From positions 1-37,775 of the forward strand of contig JAGAMA010000038.1 in NCBI GenBank assembly GCA_017624955.1: a stretch of 37,775 bases of DNA, given 5' to 3'. Below are positions 7,690 through 15,589 of the stretch, piece by piece. The notes beneath the pieces are model-generated. The model ran no database searches and had not been told where the DNA came from. It saw only the letters and a list, made by a program, of their open reading frames with translations. Source of the stretch: Alistipes sp. (GTDB taxonomy: Bacteria > Bacteroidota > Bacteroidia > Bacteroidales > Rikenellaceae). Positions within the stretch are counted from its first letter, which is position 1. Each line of letters begins with the position of its first letter. The position numbers were made by a program, and so were the translations under genes.

Positions 7690-9351
7690 TCAGGATAATG
7701 CGTTGATGAAGTCCATCTTATCAACAGCCGATGAATGTTGGATGCGCTTTTTGATACGGTATTTGCGCGCATAGATATTCGGCACCGAATCATGGAAGAC
7801 CAGGCTGATCACTTGTGCCGAGAAGCCCGCATAGGTCAAACGCAGGAAGTGCACATCCTCGGCCGAGAGTTGCGGCATTTGCTCAACGAGGCGCACCATC
7901 AAATGCTCAAAACGGGCATTGATTACCCGATCGAGTTCGGCCGCCATGCGCGGATCCTCGGCCAACGCCTGCAGACGCCCCTTTACCTCACGGAAGAGCT
8001 GCGCCTGCTGTTGATGCGGTGTATCTCGCTCGAAGAAGGAGCGGCACAAGTTATCCAGCGTAGAGAAGCGCTCGGCAAGGATCGACTTATAGGCATCTTC
8101 GCCCTGCTCCTTCTTCATCACGGTCTGTTGCAGGCGGTTGTATTGCTCCTGCATTTGATCCACGGCCGCCATATAATCAAAAATCTGTTGCTCCTTGCGA
8201 CGAATACGCTTTCGAAAATAACCTACGCCAACGACGGCAAGCGCAATGATCACGAATGCAAGAACGGTTTCCGCTGTTTTGCGTATACGCAGACGATACT
8301 CTGCAAAGGCAGACCGCTCGGCATAGAACTGCTTTTCGGCCGTAGCAACCGAAGTGGAGTAGGTATTGCGAATCAACGAGTCGTTGGCATTGATGCAGCG
8401 ATATTGATAATAATTAGCCTTTTCATAATCGCGCTCGGCCGAGGCGAGCTTAAACTGCATCAAATAGTAAAGAGGCTCATTACCAACAAAGCCCAATGAA
8501 TCAGCGACTGATAAAAAAGCCGTTGCTAACTGTAAATCATTATTATCAATGGCTTCATTAGCCAATAAAAAATAATCAACTGCAGTAAATGTGTATGTCG
8601 TAATCGACTGAAGTTGTTGGTAACATTCTATAAATCGTTCTTTATTGCTCATCGCATAATATTGCACTAATAAATTCGATAGGCATGTAGTAATTGCAAG
8701 GCTATCAGAAATCTGATACGCACATTCCAAAGATTGAAGATACCACCTTTCAGATTCATCATAACGATGAAGTGAATGTAGTATATTCCCTACATCAAAC
8801 ATTGCATAACAGCTGGCAAAGGTATTTTTTGCCCTTTCATAAGCGGCATGAGCGCGATAGAAGTAGCCGAGTGCACTCTCGAAGTTGTACTGATCGCGGT
8901 ACATCTCGCCGAGGCGCGAGAAGAGAAGACCGGCACGGTAGGGGCTTTGGATGGTATCCAAAAGGCGCAGCGCCTCCAGGTACTCCACAGCAGCAGCGGT
9001 ATATTGCCAACCATTGTGGTAGATGCGACCGTAGTAGTAGTGCACCAGGTGGCGCACCGAATCGGTTGTCTTATGGCGACGATAATAGTCGTAAGTGTAG
9101 CGGATGAGCGAATCGTTATCCGAGTCGATGTAGTTTTTATCGAGCGCCATCGTGTAGAGCAGACCACGATCGGCACGCAGACGTGAGCGACGAAAACGAT
9201 GCGCAGGAAGCTCCTCAAGGAGGTGCAGCGCGCTATCGGGGTGCTCCTCCATCAACGCCGAGATACTCTCCAAACGGGCGTGCAGCTCCTGATTGCCTCG
9301 ACAGGCAACCAACCCCACAAGCGAAAGAAGGAGTAACAAGAGGCGCAACAT
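7690..9351 (-). CDS. Membrane-anchored TPR regulator with C-terminal HTH
   Basis: The 553-residue protein is built like Bacteroidales one-component regulators that span the inner membrane. A signal/lipobox lies at the N-terminus (VGLVAC, Cys17). TPR-like helices (about 25-340) are presumably periplasmic. One membrane helix lies at 361-379, then a basic stop and coiled coil (380-415). A C-terminal LuxR-like helix-turn-helix (about 495-540, 'LSAEDVHFLRLTYAGFSAQV' then 'NIYARKYRIKKRI') would lie in the cytoplasm. A likely role is sensing an envelope signal and controlling the DUF3244/C10 genes downstream on the same strand. Cys17 could be a lipid anchor or just part of the signal peptide. The N-terminus is only about 10 bases from the predicted transcript start. 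Confidence 0.8.
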   Translation of the reverse strand: MLRLLLLLLSLVGLVACRGNQELHARLESISALMEEHPDSALHLLEELPAHRFRRSRLRADRGLLYTMALDKNYIDSDNDSLIRYTYDYYRRHKTTDSVRHLVHYYYGRIYHNGWQYTAAAVEYLEALRLLDTIQSPYRAGLLFSRLGEMYRDQYNFESALGYFYRAHAAYERAKNTFASCYAMFDVGNILHSLHRYDESERWYLQSLECAYQISDSLAITTCLSNLLVQYYAMSNKERFIECYQQLQSITTYTFTAVDYFLLANEAIDNNDLQLATAFLSVADSLGFVGNEPLYYLMQFKLASAERDYEKANYYQYRCINANDSLIRNTYSTSVATAEKQFYAERSAFAEYRLRIRKTAETVLAFVIIALAVVGVGYFRKRIRRKEQQIFDYMAAVDQMQEQYNRLQQTVMKKEQGEDAYKSILAERFSTLDNLCRSFFERDTPHQQQAQLFREVKGRLQALAEDPRMAAELDRVINARFEHLMVRLVEQMPQLSAEDVHFLRLTYAGFSAQVISLVFHDSVPNIYARKYRIKKRIQHSSAVDKMDFINALS

Positions 9352-9367
9352 AGACTAAGGATTTGCA

Positions 9368-9398
9368 CAAAGATAACGATTTCGCACCAAACGACAAA
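9368..9398 (-). promoter_or_regulatory. Promoter of the TPR regulator
   Basis: Minus-strand TTTG (9398-9395), a 19-base spacer and TATCTTTG (9375-9368). The -33 box lies inside the T run of the upstream RNA gene's terminator. The predicted start is only about 10 bases before the ATG, so the mRNA leader is very short. Confidence 0.7.
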
Positions 9399-9568
9399 AA
9401 CAAAGGGTGTCGCTTGCGCAACACCCTTTATTTTGAGGGGAATCAGCGGGCTTTCGACCCTCCCCGGCGAGCACCGCTCGGGTTAATCTTAGTCGTGCTT
9501 AGCACGACAACCGGCCGACCTTTCCTCTACCAACCTAAAACTACTAACCTAAAATGAACCTTAAAACT
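9398..9568 (-). ncRNA. Independent structured small RNA of about 170 nt, family unknown
   Basis: A complete transcription unit with no ORF: a strong promoter at 9575-9606 and a strong terminator at 9402-9429, both on the minus strand. The RNA contains a tandem pair of 14-base units (9541-9554 and 9527-9540, 13/14 identical), a 7-bp hairpin GUCGUGC-UAA-GCACGAC, a CGAGC-GGU-GCUCG hairpin, and a GGGG...CCCC helix enclosing GGGUCGAAAGCCC. It lacks the hallmarks of tmRNA, SRP RNA (no GGAAGG tip) and RNase P RNA (too short). A 6S-type RNA (Bacteroidales-1 class) is possible but I cannot confirm it. That it is a transcribed RNA gene rests on the promoter and terminator; the identity is open. Confidence 0.65.
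9402..9429 (-). terminator. Terminator of the small RNA gene
   Basis: AAAGGGTGT (9429-9421 on the minus strand) pairs with ACACCCTTT (9410-9402), followed by GTTTTTG. The T run overlaps the -33 box of the next promoter. Confidence 0.8.
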
Positions 9569-9574
9569 TCGATG

Positions 9575-9606
9575 CAAAGATAAGGCGACTTTTTGAATTA
9601 TGCAAA
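9575..9606 (-). promoter_or_regulatory. Promoter of the small RNA gene
   Basis: Minus-strand TTTG (9606-9603), a 20-base spacer and TATCTTTG (9582-9575): a full match to the Bacteroidetes consensus, of the same quality as the tRNA-Glu promoter. Confidence 0.8.
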
Positions 9607-9649
9607 TATTTTAGGAATAAATTAAATAAATTTAACAATTATGTAACAA

Positions 9650-9835
9650 ACGAAGAGAAAGCAGAGAGGAGAGAGCAAAGAGGAGAGAGGAGAGAGCAAA
9701 GAGCAGAAAGGAGAAAGACTAAAGAGATTAAGGAAATTAAGGATATTAAAGAGATTAAAGAGCGCATCCTTAATTTCATTATTCTCATTAATATCGTTAA
9801 TATCATTATCTCGTTAATCTCATTAATTTCCTTCC
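9650..9835. repeat. Purine-rich tandem and inverted repeat region
   Basis: A purine-only stretch (GAGGAGAGAGCAAA-type units) is followed by 9-base tandem units of the form ATTAANGAN (about 9726-9762). Their inverted counterparts run at about 9768-9832, so the whole can fold on itself. A similar element occurs at 36620-36775. No coding potential beyond low-complexity Ser-Leu-Ile repeats. Confidence 0.7.
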
Positions 9836-9864
9836 CACCCTTATTCAAAATCGCGAAAAAATAT

Positions 9865-9872
9865 TATTTTTG
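9865..9872 (+). promoter_or_regulatory. -7 box of hemW
   Basis: TATTTTTG fits TAnnTTTG. Transcription would start at about 9878-9879, at the A of the hemW ATG, which would give a leaderless or nearly leaderless mRNA. No -33 TTTG is seen at the right spacing. Confidence 0.45.
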
Positions 9873-9878
9873 TGCGCC

Positions 9879-10991
9879 ATGGCCGGAATCTACTTCCATA
9901 TCCCCTTCTGCAAACGCATTTGCAGCTACTGCGACTTCTACCGCACGGCACAACTCAAGGAGCTGCCGAAGGTGGTGGATCGGATGTGTGCGGAGGTCAC
10001 GGAACGGGCCGACTACCTAAATGATAAAAAGCTGAATACCATCTATTTCGGTGGAGGAACACCCTCCCTTTTATCCCCGAAGCAACTCGCGCAACTGCTC
10101 GAGATCACCCGCGCACATTTCGACTGCTCGGAGGTGGAGGAGGCGACCCTGGAGGCCAATCCCGACGACCTGACGACTCAGTACCTCAACAGCCTGCTTA
10201 AGCTGGGCATCAACCGCCTTTCGATCGGGGTGCAATCCTTCGACAACGATTGCCTGAGGCTCATGAACCGCCGCCACACGGCCGAGGAGGCTGTCGCAGC
10301 GATCAAGCGGGCGCAGGAGGCGGGCTTTGAGAACCTGACGATCGACCTGATCTTCGGTGTTCCGGGGTTTGGAGGCGAGAAATTGGCTCACACCATCGAC
10401 ACAGCGCTCTCGCTCGGCGTGCAACACATATCGGCCTACCTGCTGACGATCGAGGAGCGAACACGCTTCGGGCGGATGGTCGAAAAGGGCGAACTGAAGG
10501 AGGTTTCGGACGAGGTGGCCGAAGCGGAATACTTATTGATGCACAACCGTTTAACAGCAAGCGGCATGGAGCATTACGAGGTGTCGAACTACGCACTCCC
10601 CCTCTACCGCGCCCGCCACAACAGCCACTACTGGGACTCGACCCCCTACCTCGGTATCGGCCCCGCGGCGCACTCCTACGACGGCTTGTCGCGCCAATGG
10701 AATGTCAGCTCCGTGCAGCGTTACCTGGCGGGCGAGGAGCCCGAACAAGAGCTGCTCGGCGAGACGGAGCTTTACGAAGAGTATCTGATGACCCGCCTGC
10801 GCACGGCAGAGGGTTTTTCGGCAGAGGAGTTTCAAATACGTTTCGGTGAGGAGCGCCTGCACACCCTCCGACTGAATGCCGAGCCGATGATCCGCGAGGG
10901 GCTTCTCGAGCACCTCGACGGACACTTCCGGATTCCCGCCGACCGATTGCTCCTCTCGGATCGTGTAATCGGCTCGTTGTTCGACCTATAA
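9879..10991 (+). CDS. hemW: Radical SAM heme chaperone HemW (HemN-like)
   Basis: HemW binds heme and delivers it to target proteins; older annotations call it coproporphyrinogen III oxidase. The radical-SAM cluster motif is C11-x3-C15-x2-C18 (CKRICSYC), followed by the SAM-binding GGGTPS near residue 60 and NPDD in the TIM barrel. Residues from about 290 form the HemN C-terminal helical domain. At 370 residues it is the usual HemW length. I chose the ATG at 9879 over a TTG 9 bases upstream because MAGIYFHIPFC is the conserved N-terminus and the promoter -7 box overlaps the TTG. It stands alone: the next gene has its own promoter. Confidence 0.9.
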   Translation: MAGIYFHIPFCKRICSYCDFYRTAQLKELPKVVDRMCAEVTERADYLNDKKLNTIYFGGGTPSLLSPKQLAQLLEITRAHFDCSEVEEATLEANPDDLTTQYLNSLLKLGINRLSIGVQSFDNDCLRLMNRRHTAEEAVAAIKRAQEAGFENLTIDLIFGVPGFGGEKLAHTIDTALSLGVQHISAYLLTIEERTRFGRMVEKGELKEVSDEVAEAEYLLMHNRLTASGMEHYEVSNYALPLYRARHNSHYWDSTPYLGIGPAAHSYDGLSRQWNVSSVQRYLAGEEPEQELLGETELYEEYLMTRLRTAEGFSAEEFQIRFGEERLHTLRLNAEPMIREGLLEHLDGHFRIPADRLLLSDRVIGSLFDL

Positions 10992-11052
10992 CGCCGACAG
11001 GGAGGCAGAAGGGCAAGGTTTGCAAAAATCATTCTTAAATTTTTTGAAAAAG

Positions 11053-11083
11053 TTGCATTATATAAATATAAGTGCTACCTTTG
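11053..11083 (+). promoter_or_regulatory. Promoter of the glycogen operon
   Basis: TTG (11053-11055), a 20-base spacer and TACCTTTG (11076-11083). The start would be near 11089, leaving a leader of about 49 bases before the ATG at 11138. This rules out the in-frame upstream start at 11072. Confidence 0.75.
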
Positions 11084-11137
11084 CGGCCGAAAACCGCGAA
11101 TAGTCATTATTCGAAAATACAACAAATTAAACGATAT

Positions 11138-14100
11138 ATGAATAACACGAAGATGACTCCCGATTACCTGTTTGAGGTGAGTTGGGAGGTATGCAACAAG
11201 GTCGGTGGTATCCACACCGTCATTGCTACGAAAGCCAAGAGCGCTCTTCGCAAGTTCGGCGATCACTATGTGCTGATCGGCCCGGATCTGCAGCACGAGG
11301 GCACCAACCCCGAGTTTGAGGAGGATGCCAACCTGCTGCGCGCATGGCGCCAGAGCATCTACGAGATGGGTATCCGTATCCGCGTAGGTCGCTGGAAGAT
11401 CCAGGGTGAGCCGATGGCTATCCTGATCGACTTCACGTCGCTCTTCTCGAAGAAGGACGAGATTCTGAAGCAGTTGTGGGATCAGTACCACGTTGACTCG
11501 ATCTCGGGTCAGTGGGACTATGTAGAGCCGGTGCTCTTTGGTTGGGCTGCCGGTCAGGTAATCGCATCGTATGTAGACAACTTCTGCTCGGCTACGGAGA
11601 AGGTTGCCGCTCACTTCCACGAGTGGATGACCGTTGCCGGTGGTCTCTACCTGCGTTCGAACGCTCCCTACATCGCTACCCTCTTCTCGACCCACGCTAC
11701 GGTGATGGGCCGCTGCATCGCAGGCAACCGTCTGCCCCTGTATAACGACCTGACGAAGTTCAACGCCGACGACCTGGCCCGCCAGTTCAACGTGATGGCC
11801 AAGCACTCGATCGAGAAGATGGGTGCAGCTCACACGGATGCCTTCTGCACCGTGAGCGACATCACGGCCAACGAGTGCAAGTACCTGATCGGCCGTGAGC
11901 CCGACTGCGTAACGCCCAACGGCTTTGAGAACGACTTTGTCTGGACGGGCAAGGAGTTCAACAAGAAGCGCGAGGAGGCCCGCAAGGCGATGATCGAGGT
12001 GGCTGAGGCCTGCCTGGGTCAGAAGTTCGAGAAGGAGCCGATGATTATCGGCACGAGCGGTCGCTACGAGTTCCACAACAAGGGTCTGGATATCTTCATC
12101 GAGTCGCTCAAGCGCCTGGCCATGTCCGACAAGCTGGAGCGTGAGGTGCTGGCCTATGTAACCGTACCGGCTGCCAACCTCGGTGCCCGCGCCGATCTGC
12201 AGGCCCACCTGCAGGACAAGAAAAACCCGATCGACCTGGGTCAGTACAAGTATTCGACCCACCGCCTGGAGCACCAGCAGAACGATCAGGTTGTCAATGC
12301 CCTGAATGGCTCGATCCTCACGACCGAGCAGTCGAAGGTGAAGGTTATCTTCGTTCCGACCTACCTGAATGCCAACGACGGCATCTTCAACAAGCACTAC
12401 TACGAGCTGCTCGTAGGTATGGATGTGACGGTATTCCCGTCGTACTACGAGCCGTGGGGCTACACCCCGCTCGAGTCGGTTGCCTTCTCCGTTCCGACCA
12501 TCACGACGACCCTGGCCGGCTTCGGTCTGTGGGTTGACAAGCGTTCGGAGCACGCCGGCGTGGAGGTTATCCGCCGCGACGACTACAACGAGATGGAGGT
12601 GACGATGAAGATCGCCGATGCCCTGCTTCGCTTCAGCCTGATGAACGAGCAGCAGGTGGAGGCTACGCGCAAGTCGGCACTCGAGATCTCGCACACGGCC
12701 CTCTGGTCGAACCTCTTCCCCTTCTACGAGCAGGCTTATGCCGAGGCACTGGAGAGCTCCGTACTGCGTACGAATCGCGCCGTGCTGGGCGAGGGTGGTT
12801 CGCGCACCGAGCAGATCAACTTCGTACGCCAGCAGCTCTTCGCCGAGAAGCCGAACTGGAATCGCATGATGATCGACAAGACCCTGCCGAGCCGTCTGCG
12901 CGCCCTGGAGGAGCTTTCGCGCAACCTCTGGTGGTGCTGGAACGCCAATGCCCGCGACCTGTTCGAGGGTATCGATCAGAAGCTCTGGTTGGAGTGCAAC
13001 CAGAACCCCATTGCCTTCCTCGACGTACTGCCGATGGAGCGCCTCAAGCAGCTCGAGCAGGACAACGAGTTCCTCGCAAAGCTCGATGAGGTTTACGCCC
13101 AGTTCCGTACCTATATGGAGGAGAAGCCTGCCGAGGGTGCTACGACCATTTCGTACTTCTCGATGGAGTACGGTCTGCACTCGTCGCTGAAGATCTACTC
13201 GGGTGGTCTGGGTATTCTGGCCGGTGACTACCTGAAGGAGGCTTCGGACAAGAATGTTCCGATGGCTGCCGTAGGTCTCTTGTACCGCTATGGTTACTTC
13301 ACGCAGCGTCTGTCGGCTCAGGGTGCCCAGGAGGCTACCTACGAGGCACAGAACTTCTATAAGATGCCCATCTCGCCCGTGCGTGATGCGATGGGCAACT
13401 GGGTAACGGTCATGATCGCGCTGCCGGGTCGTACCCTTTCGGCCCGCGTATGGCTCTGCCAGGTGGGTCGCACGGACCTCTACCTGCTGGATACGGACTA
13501 CGAGGCCAACCTCGAGGAGGATCGTCAGGTTACCCACTACCTCTATGGTGGCGATTGGGAGAACCGCCTCAAGCAGGAGATTCTGCTCGGTATCGGTGGT
13601 ATCCGCGCCCTGCGCCAGATGGGTATCAAGCACGATGTATATCACTGCAACGAGGGTCACGCCGCCTTCATCGGCATCGAGCGCATCCGCGACCTGGTAA
13701 ACCACAAGCGCCTGTCGTTCTCGGAGGCTCTGGAGGTTGTACGCTCGTCGTCGCTCTTCACGACCCACACCCCCGTACCGGCCGGTCACGATGCCTTCCC
13801 CGAGTCGATGATCCGTCAGTACATGTCGCACTATCCCGACGTGCTGGGTATCACCTGGGAGCAGTATATCAACCTCGGTAAGACCAACCCGAACGATCCG
13901 AACGAGAAGTTCTCGATGTCGGTTCTGGCCTGCAACCTTTCGCAGGAGGTAAACGGTGTATCGTGGCTGCACGGTGAGGTTTCGAAGGAGATCCTGGGCA
14001 ACATGTGGCCGGGCTACTTCAAGAACGAGCTCCACATCGGCTATGTAACGAACGGTGTACACTTCCCGACCTGGATCGCTACGTCGCTGCGCCGTCTCTA

Positions 14101-15388
14101 CGCCCGCTACTTCGGCGAGTCGTTCTCGGGCCACGTTTACAATATTCCGGGCTGGCAGAAGGTAAATGATATTCCGGACGAGGAGCTCTGGTCGGAGCGT
14201 ATGAAGCTCAAGGAGCGCCTGATCCACCACATCCGCCGTCGCTACAGCGACCCGCGTCAGGTGCGTCTGGATTCGCCCCGTCAGATGCTGCAGGTAATCG
14301 ACAGCATCAAGCCGGAGGTACTGACGATCGGTTTTGCCCGTCGTTTCGCCACCTACAAGCGTGCACACCTGTTGTTCACGAACCTGGATCGTCTGCGCGC
14401 AATCGTAAATAATAAGGAGCGCCCCGTACAGTTCATCTTCGCCGGTAAGGCTCACCCGCACGACAAGCCGGGTCAGGATCTGATCAAGCGCATCGTGGAG
14501 GTTTCGGCTATGCCGGAGTTCGTAGGTAAGATCATCTTCCTGCAGAACTACGATATGGAGCTGGCACGCCGCATGGTACAGGGTGTCGATGTATGGCTCA
14601 ACACGCCGACCCGTCCCTTGGAGGCTTCGGGTACCTCGGGTGAGAAGTGCGTAATGAATGGTGTTATGCAGTTCTCGGTACTCGACGGCTGGTGGGTCGA
14701 GGGTTACAAGGAGGGTGCCGGTTGGATGCTTCCGATGGAGCGCACCTTCACCGACCAGCACTTCCAGAACGAGCTGGATGCCGAGATGATCTACAACACG
14801 ATCGAGGACCAGATCGCGCCGAAGTACTACAACCGTTCGGAGGATGGTATTCCGCACGAGTGGGTTGCCTCGGTGAAGAGCTGTATCGCCGACATCGCCT
14901 CGAACTTCACGACGAACCGCATGCTCATCGACTACGAGGATCGCTTCTACAACAAGCTCGCCGAGCGCAAGCGTCAGATCGTGGCCAACAGCTACCAGCT
15001 GGCCCGCGAGATTGCCGCCTGGAAGCGTAAGGTTTCGGCTGCATGGGATGCCGTTCGTGTCGTAAACACGGAGCGTGTACGCATCGACCAGGAGGCCGTA
15101 TACGTAGGCGAGAAGTACCACTTCGAGGTAACGCTCGACGTGAGCACGCTCAACCCGGAGGATATTGGCGTTGAGATGGTTGTGGCACAGCAGATCGTAG
15201 GCCGCGAGTCGGTAGACGTGAAGCGCACGATCGAGCTCCAGCGCACGAAGGTCGAGGGTCAGTTGGTAACCTACTCGCTGGACTTCATGCCCGACGAGGC
15301 CGGTACGTTCGACTACGCCCTGCGTATCTTCCCGCAGAACAAGCACCTGCCCCACCGCATGGACTTCGCCCTTGTTAAGTGGGCCTAA
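11138..15388 (+). CDS. Fused GT3 glycogen synthase / GT35 alpha-glucan phosphorylase
   Basis: One chain of 1416 residues joins glycogen synthesis and phosphorolysis. Residues 1-560 are a GT3 (eukaryote-type) glycogen synthase: FEVSWEVCNKVGGIHTVI at the N-terminus and EPWGYTPLESVAFSVPT in the acceptor/donor site. Residues about 580-680 match the DUF3417 domain that precedes short alpha-glucan phosphorylases (NLWWCWN). The phosphorylase follows, with FSMEYGLHSSLKIYSGGLGI and the PLP-binding SGTSGEKCVMNG (Lys1170). A beta-rich tail of about 100 residues ends it. This fusion is typical of Bacteroidales. The first gene of a four-gene operon, with very strong codon bias implying high expression. 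All key motifs are intact; which direction dominates in vivo cannot be read from sequence. Confidence 0.9.
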   Translation: MNNTKMTPDYLFEVSWEVCNKVGGIHTVIATKAKSALRKFGDHYVLIGPDLQHEGTNPEFEEDANLLRAWRQSIYEMGIRIRVGRWKIQGEPMAILIDFTSLFSKKDEILKQLWDQYHVDSISGQWDYVEPVLFGWAAGQVIASYVDNFCSATEKVAAHFHEWMTVAGGLYLRSNAPYIATLFSTHATVMGRCIAGNRLPLYNDLTKFNADDLARQFNVMAKHSIEKMGAAHTDAFCTVSDITANECKYLIGREPDCVTPNGFENDFVWTGKEFNKKREEARKAMIEVAEACLGQKFEKEPMIIGTSGRYEFHNKGLDIFIESLKRLAMSDKLEREVLAYVTVPAANLGARADLQAHLQDKKNPIDLGQYKYSTHRLEHQQNDQVVNALNGSILTTEQSKVKVIFVPTYLNANDGIFNKHYYELLVGMDVTVFPSYYEPWGYTPLESVAFSVPTITTTLAGFGLWVDKRSEHAGVEVIRRDDYNEMEVTMKIADALLRFSLMNEQQVEATRKSALEISHTALWSNLFPFYEQAYAEALESSVLRTNRAVLGEGGSRTEQINFVRQQLFAEKPNWNRMMIDKTLPSRLRALEELSRNLWWCWNANARDLFEGIDQKLWLECNQNPIAFLDVLPMERLKQLEQDNEFLAKLDEVYAQFRTYMEEKPAEGATTISYFSMEYGLHSSLKIYSGGLGILAGDYLKEASDKNVPMAAVGLLYRYGYFTQRLSAQGAQEATYEAQNFYKMPISPVRDAMGNWVTVMIALPGRTLSARVWLCQVGRTDLYLLDTDYEANLEEDRQVTHYLYGGDWENRLKQEILLGIGGIRALRQMGIKHDVYHCNEGHAAFIGIERIRDLVNHKRLSFSEALEVVRSSSLFTTHTPVPAGHDAFPESMIRQYMSHYPDVLGITWEQYINLGKTNPNDPNEKFSMSVLACNLSQEVNGVSWLHGEVSKEILGNMWPGYFKNELHIGYVTNGVHFPTWIATSLRRLYARYFGESFSGHVYNIPGWQKVNDIPDEELWSERMKLKERLIHHIRRRYSDPRQVRLDSPRQMLQVIDSIKPEVLTIGFARRFATYKRAHLLFTNLDRLRAIVNNKERPVQFIFAGKAHPHDKPGQDLIKRIVEVSAMPEFVGKIIFLQNYDMELARRMVQGVDVWLNTPTRPLEASGTSGEKCVMNGVMQFSVLDGWWVEGYKEGAGWMLPMERTFTDQHFQNELDAEMIYNTIEDQIAPKYYNRSEDGIPHEWVASVKSCIADIASNFTTNRMLIDYEDRFYNKLAERKRQIVANSYQLAREIAAWKRKVSAAWDAVRVVNTERVRIDQEAVYVGEKYHFEVTLDVSTLNPEDIGVEMVVAQQIVGRESVDVKRTIELQRTKVEGQLVTYSLDFMPDEAGTFDYALRIFPQNKHLPHRMDFALVKWA

Positions 15389-15399
15389 TCTAAACCGAG

Positions 15400-15422
15400 A
15401 AGGGGTCGAAACGACCCTTTTT
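15400..15422 (+). terminator. Terminator after the GT3-GT35 gene
   Basis: A G-rich stem (GGGTCG-AAA-CGACCC with flanking A-T/G-T pairs) is followed by TTTTT. It lies 12 bases after the stop and may attenuate rather than end transcription into the debranching-enzyme gene. Confidence 0.75.
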
Positions 15423-15434
15423 CGATAGCATCTT

Positions 15435-15476
15435 ACCCCTTCTTTTGGCTTTGAGCGCAAGGTCAAAAGAGGGGGT
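15435..15476. other. Second intergenic hairpin, no T run
   Basis: ACCCCTTCTTTTG (15435-15447) pairs with CAAAAGAGGGGGT (15464-15476), 13 bp with one G-T, around a 16-base loop. Possible 3'-end stabiliser or processing site. Confidence 0.5.
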
Positions 15477-15530
15477 GAGGTACATTAATTATAAACAATT
15501 TCGACCCGAAAAGAGATAATTTTCGTTTTT

Positions 15531-15564
15531 TTGATACAACTTAGCGAAATTTTTAATATCTTTA
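15531..15564 (+). promoter_or_regulatory. Weak candidate promoter of the debranching-enzyme gene
   Basis: TTG at 15531-15533 and TATCTTTA at 15557-15564, with a 23-base spacer and an imperfect -7 box. It would allow transcription of the last three genes independently of the first. Confidence 0.35.
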
Positions 15565-15589
15565 GGGTACGAACCGAATTCTATACGAT

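Noticed and set aside
9639-9848. Small ORF encoding Ser-Leu-Ile repeats
   Set aside because: It is the translation of the 9-base intergenic repeats, with no start signal.
11075-15466. Antisense frame of 1463 codons opposite the GT3-GT35 gene (and similar long ones opposite the next three genes)
   Set aside because: It is in codon register with the real gene and stays open only because TTA, CTA and TCA codons are avoided in this highly biased operon. Its translation is low-complexity and has no recognisable domain or start signal.
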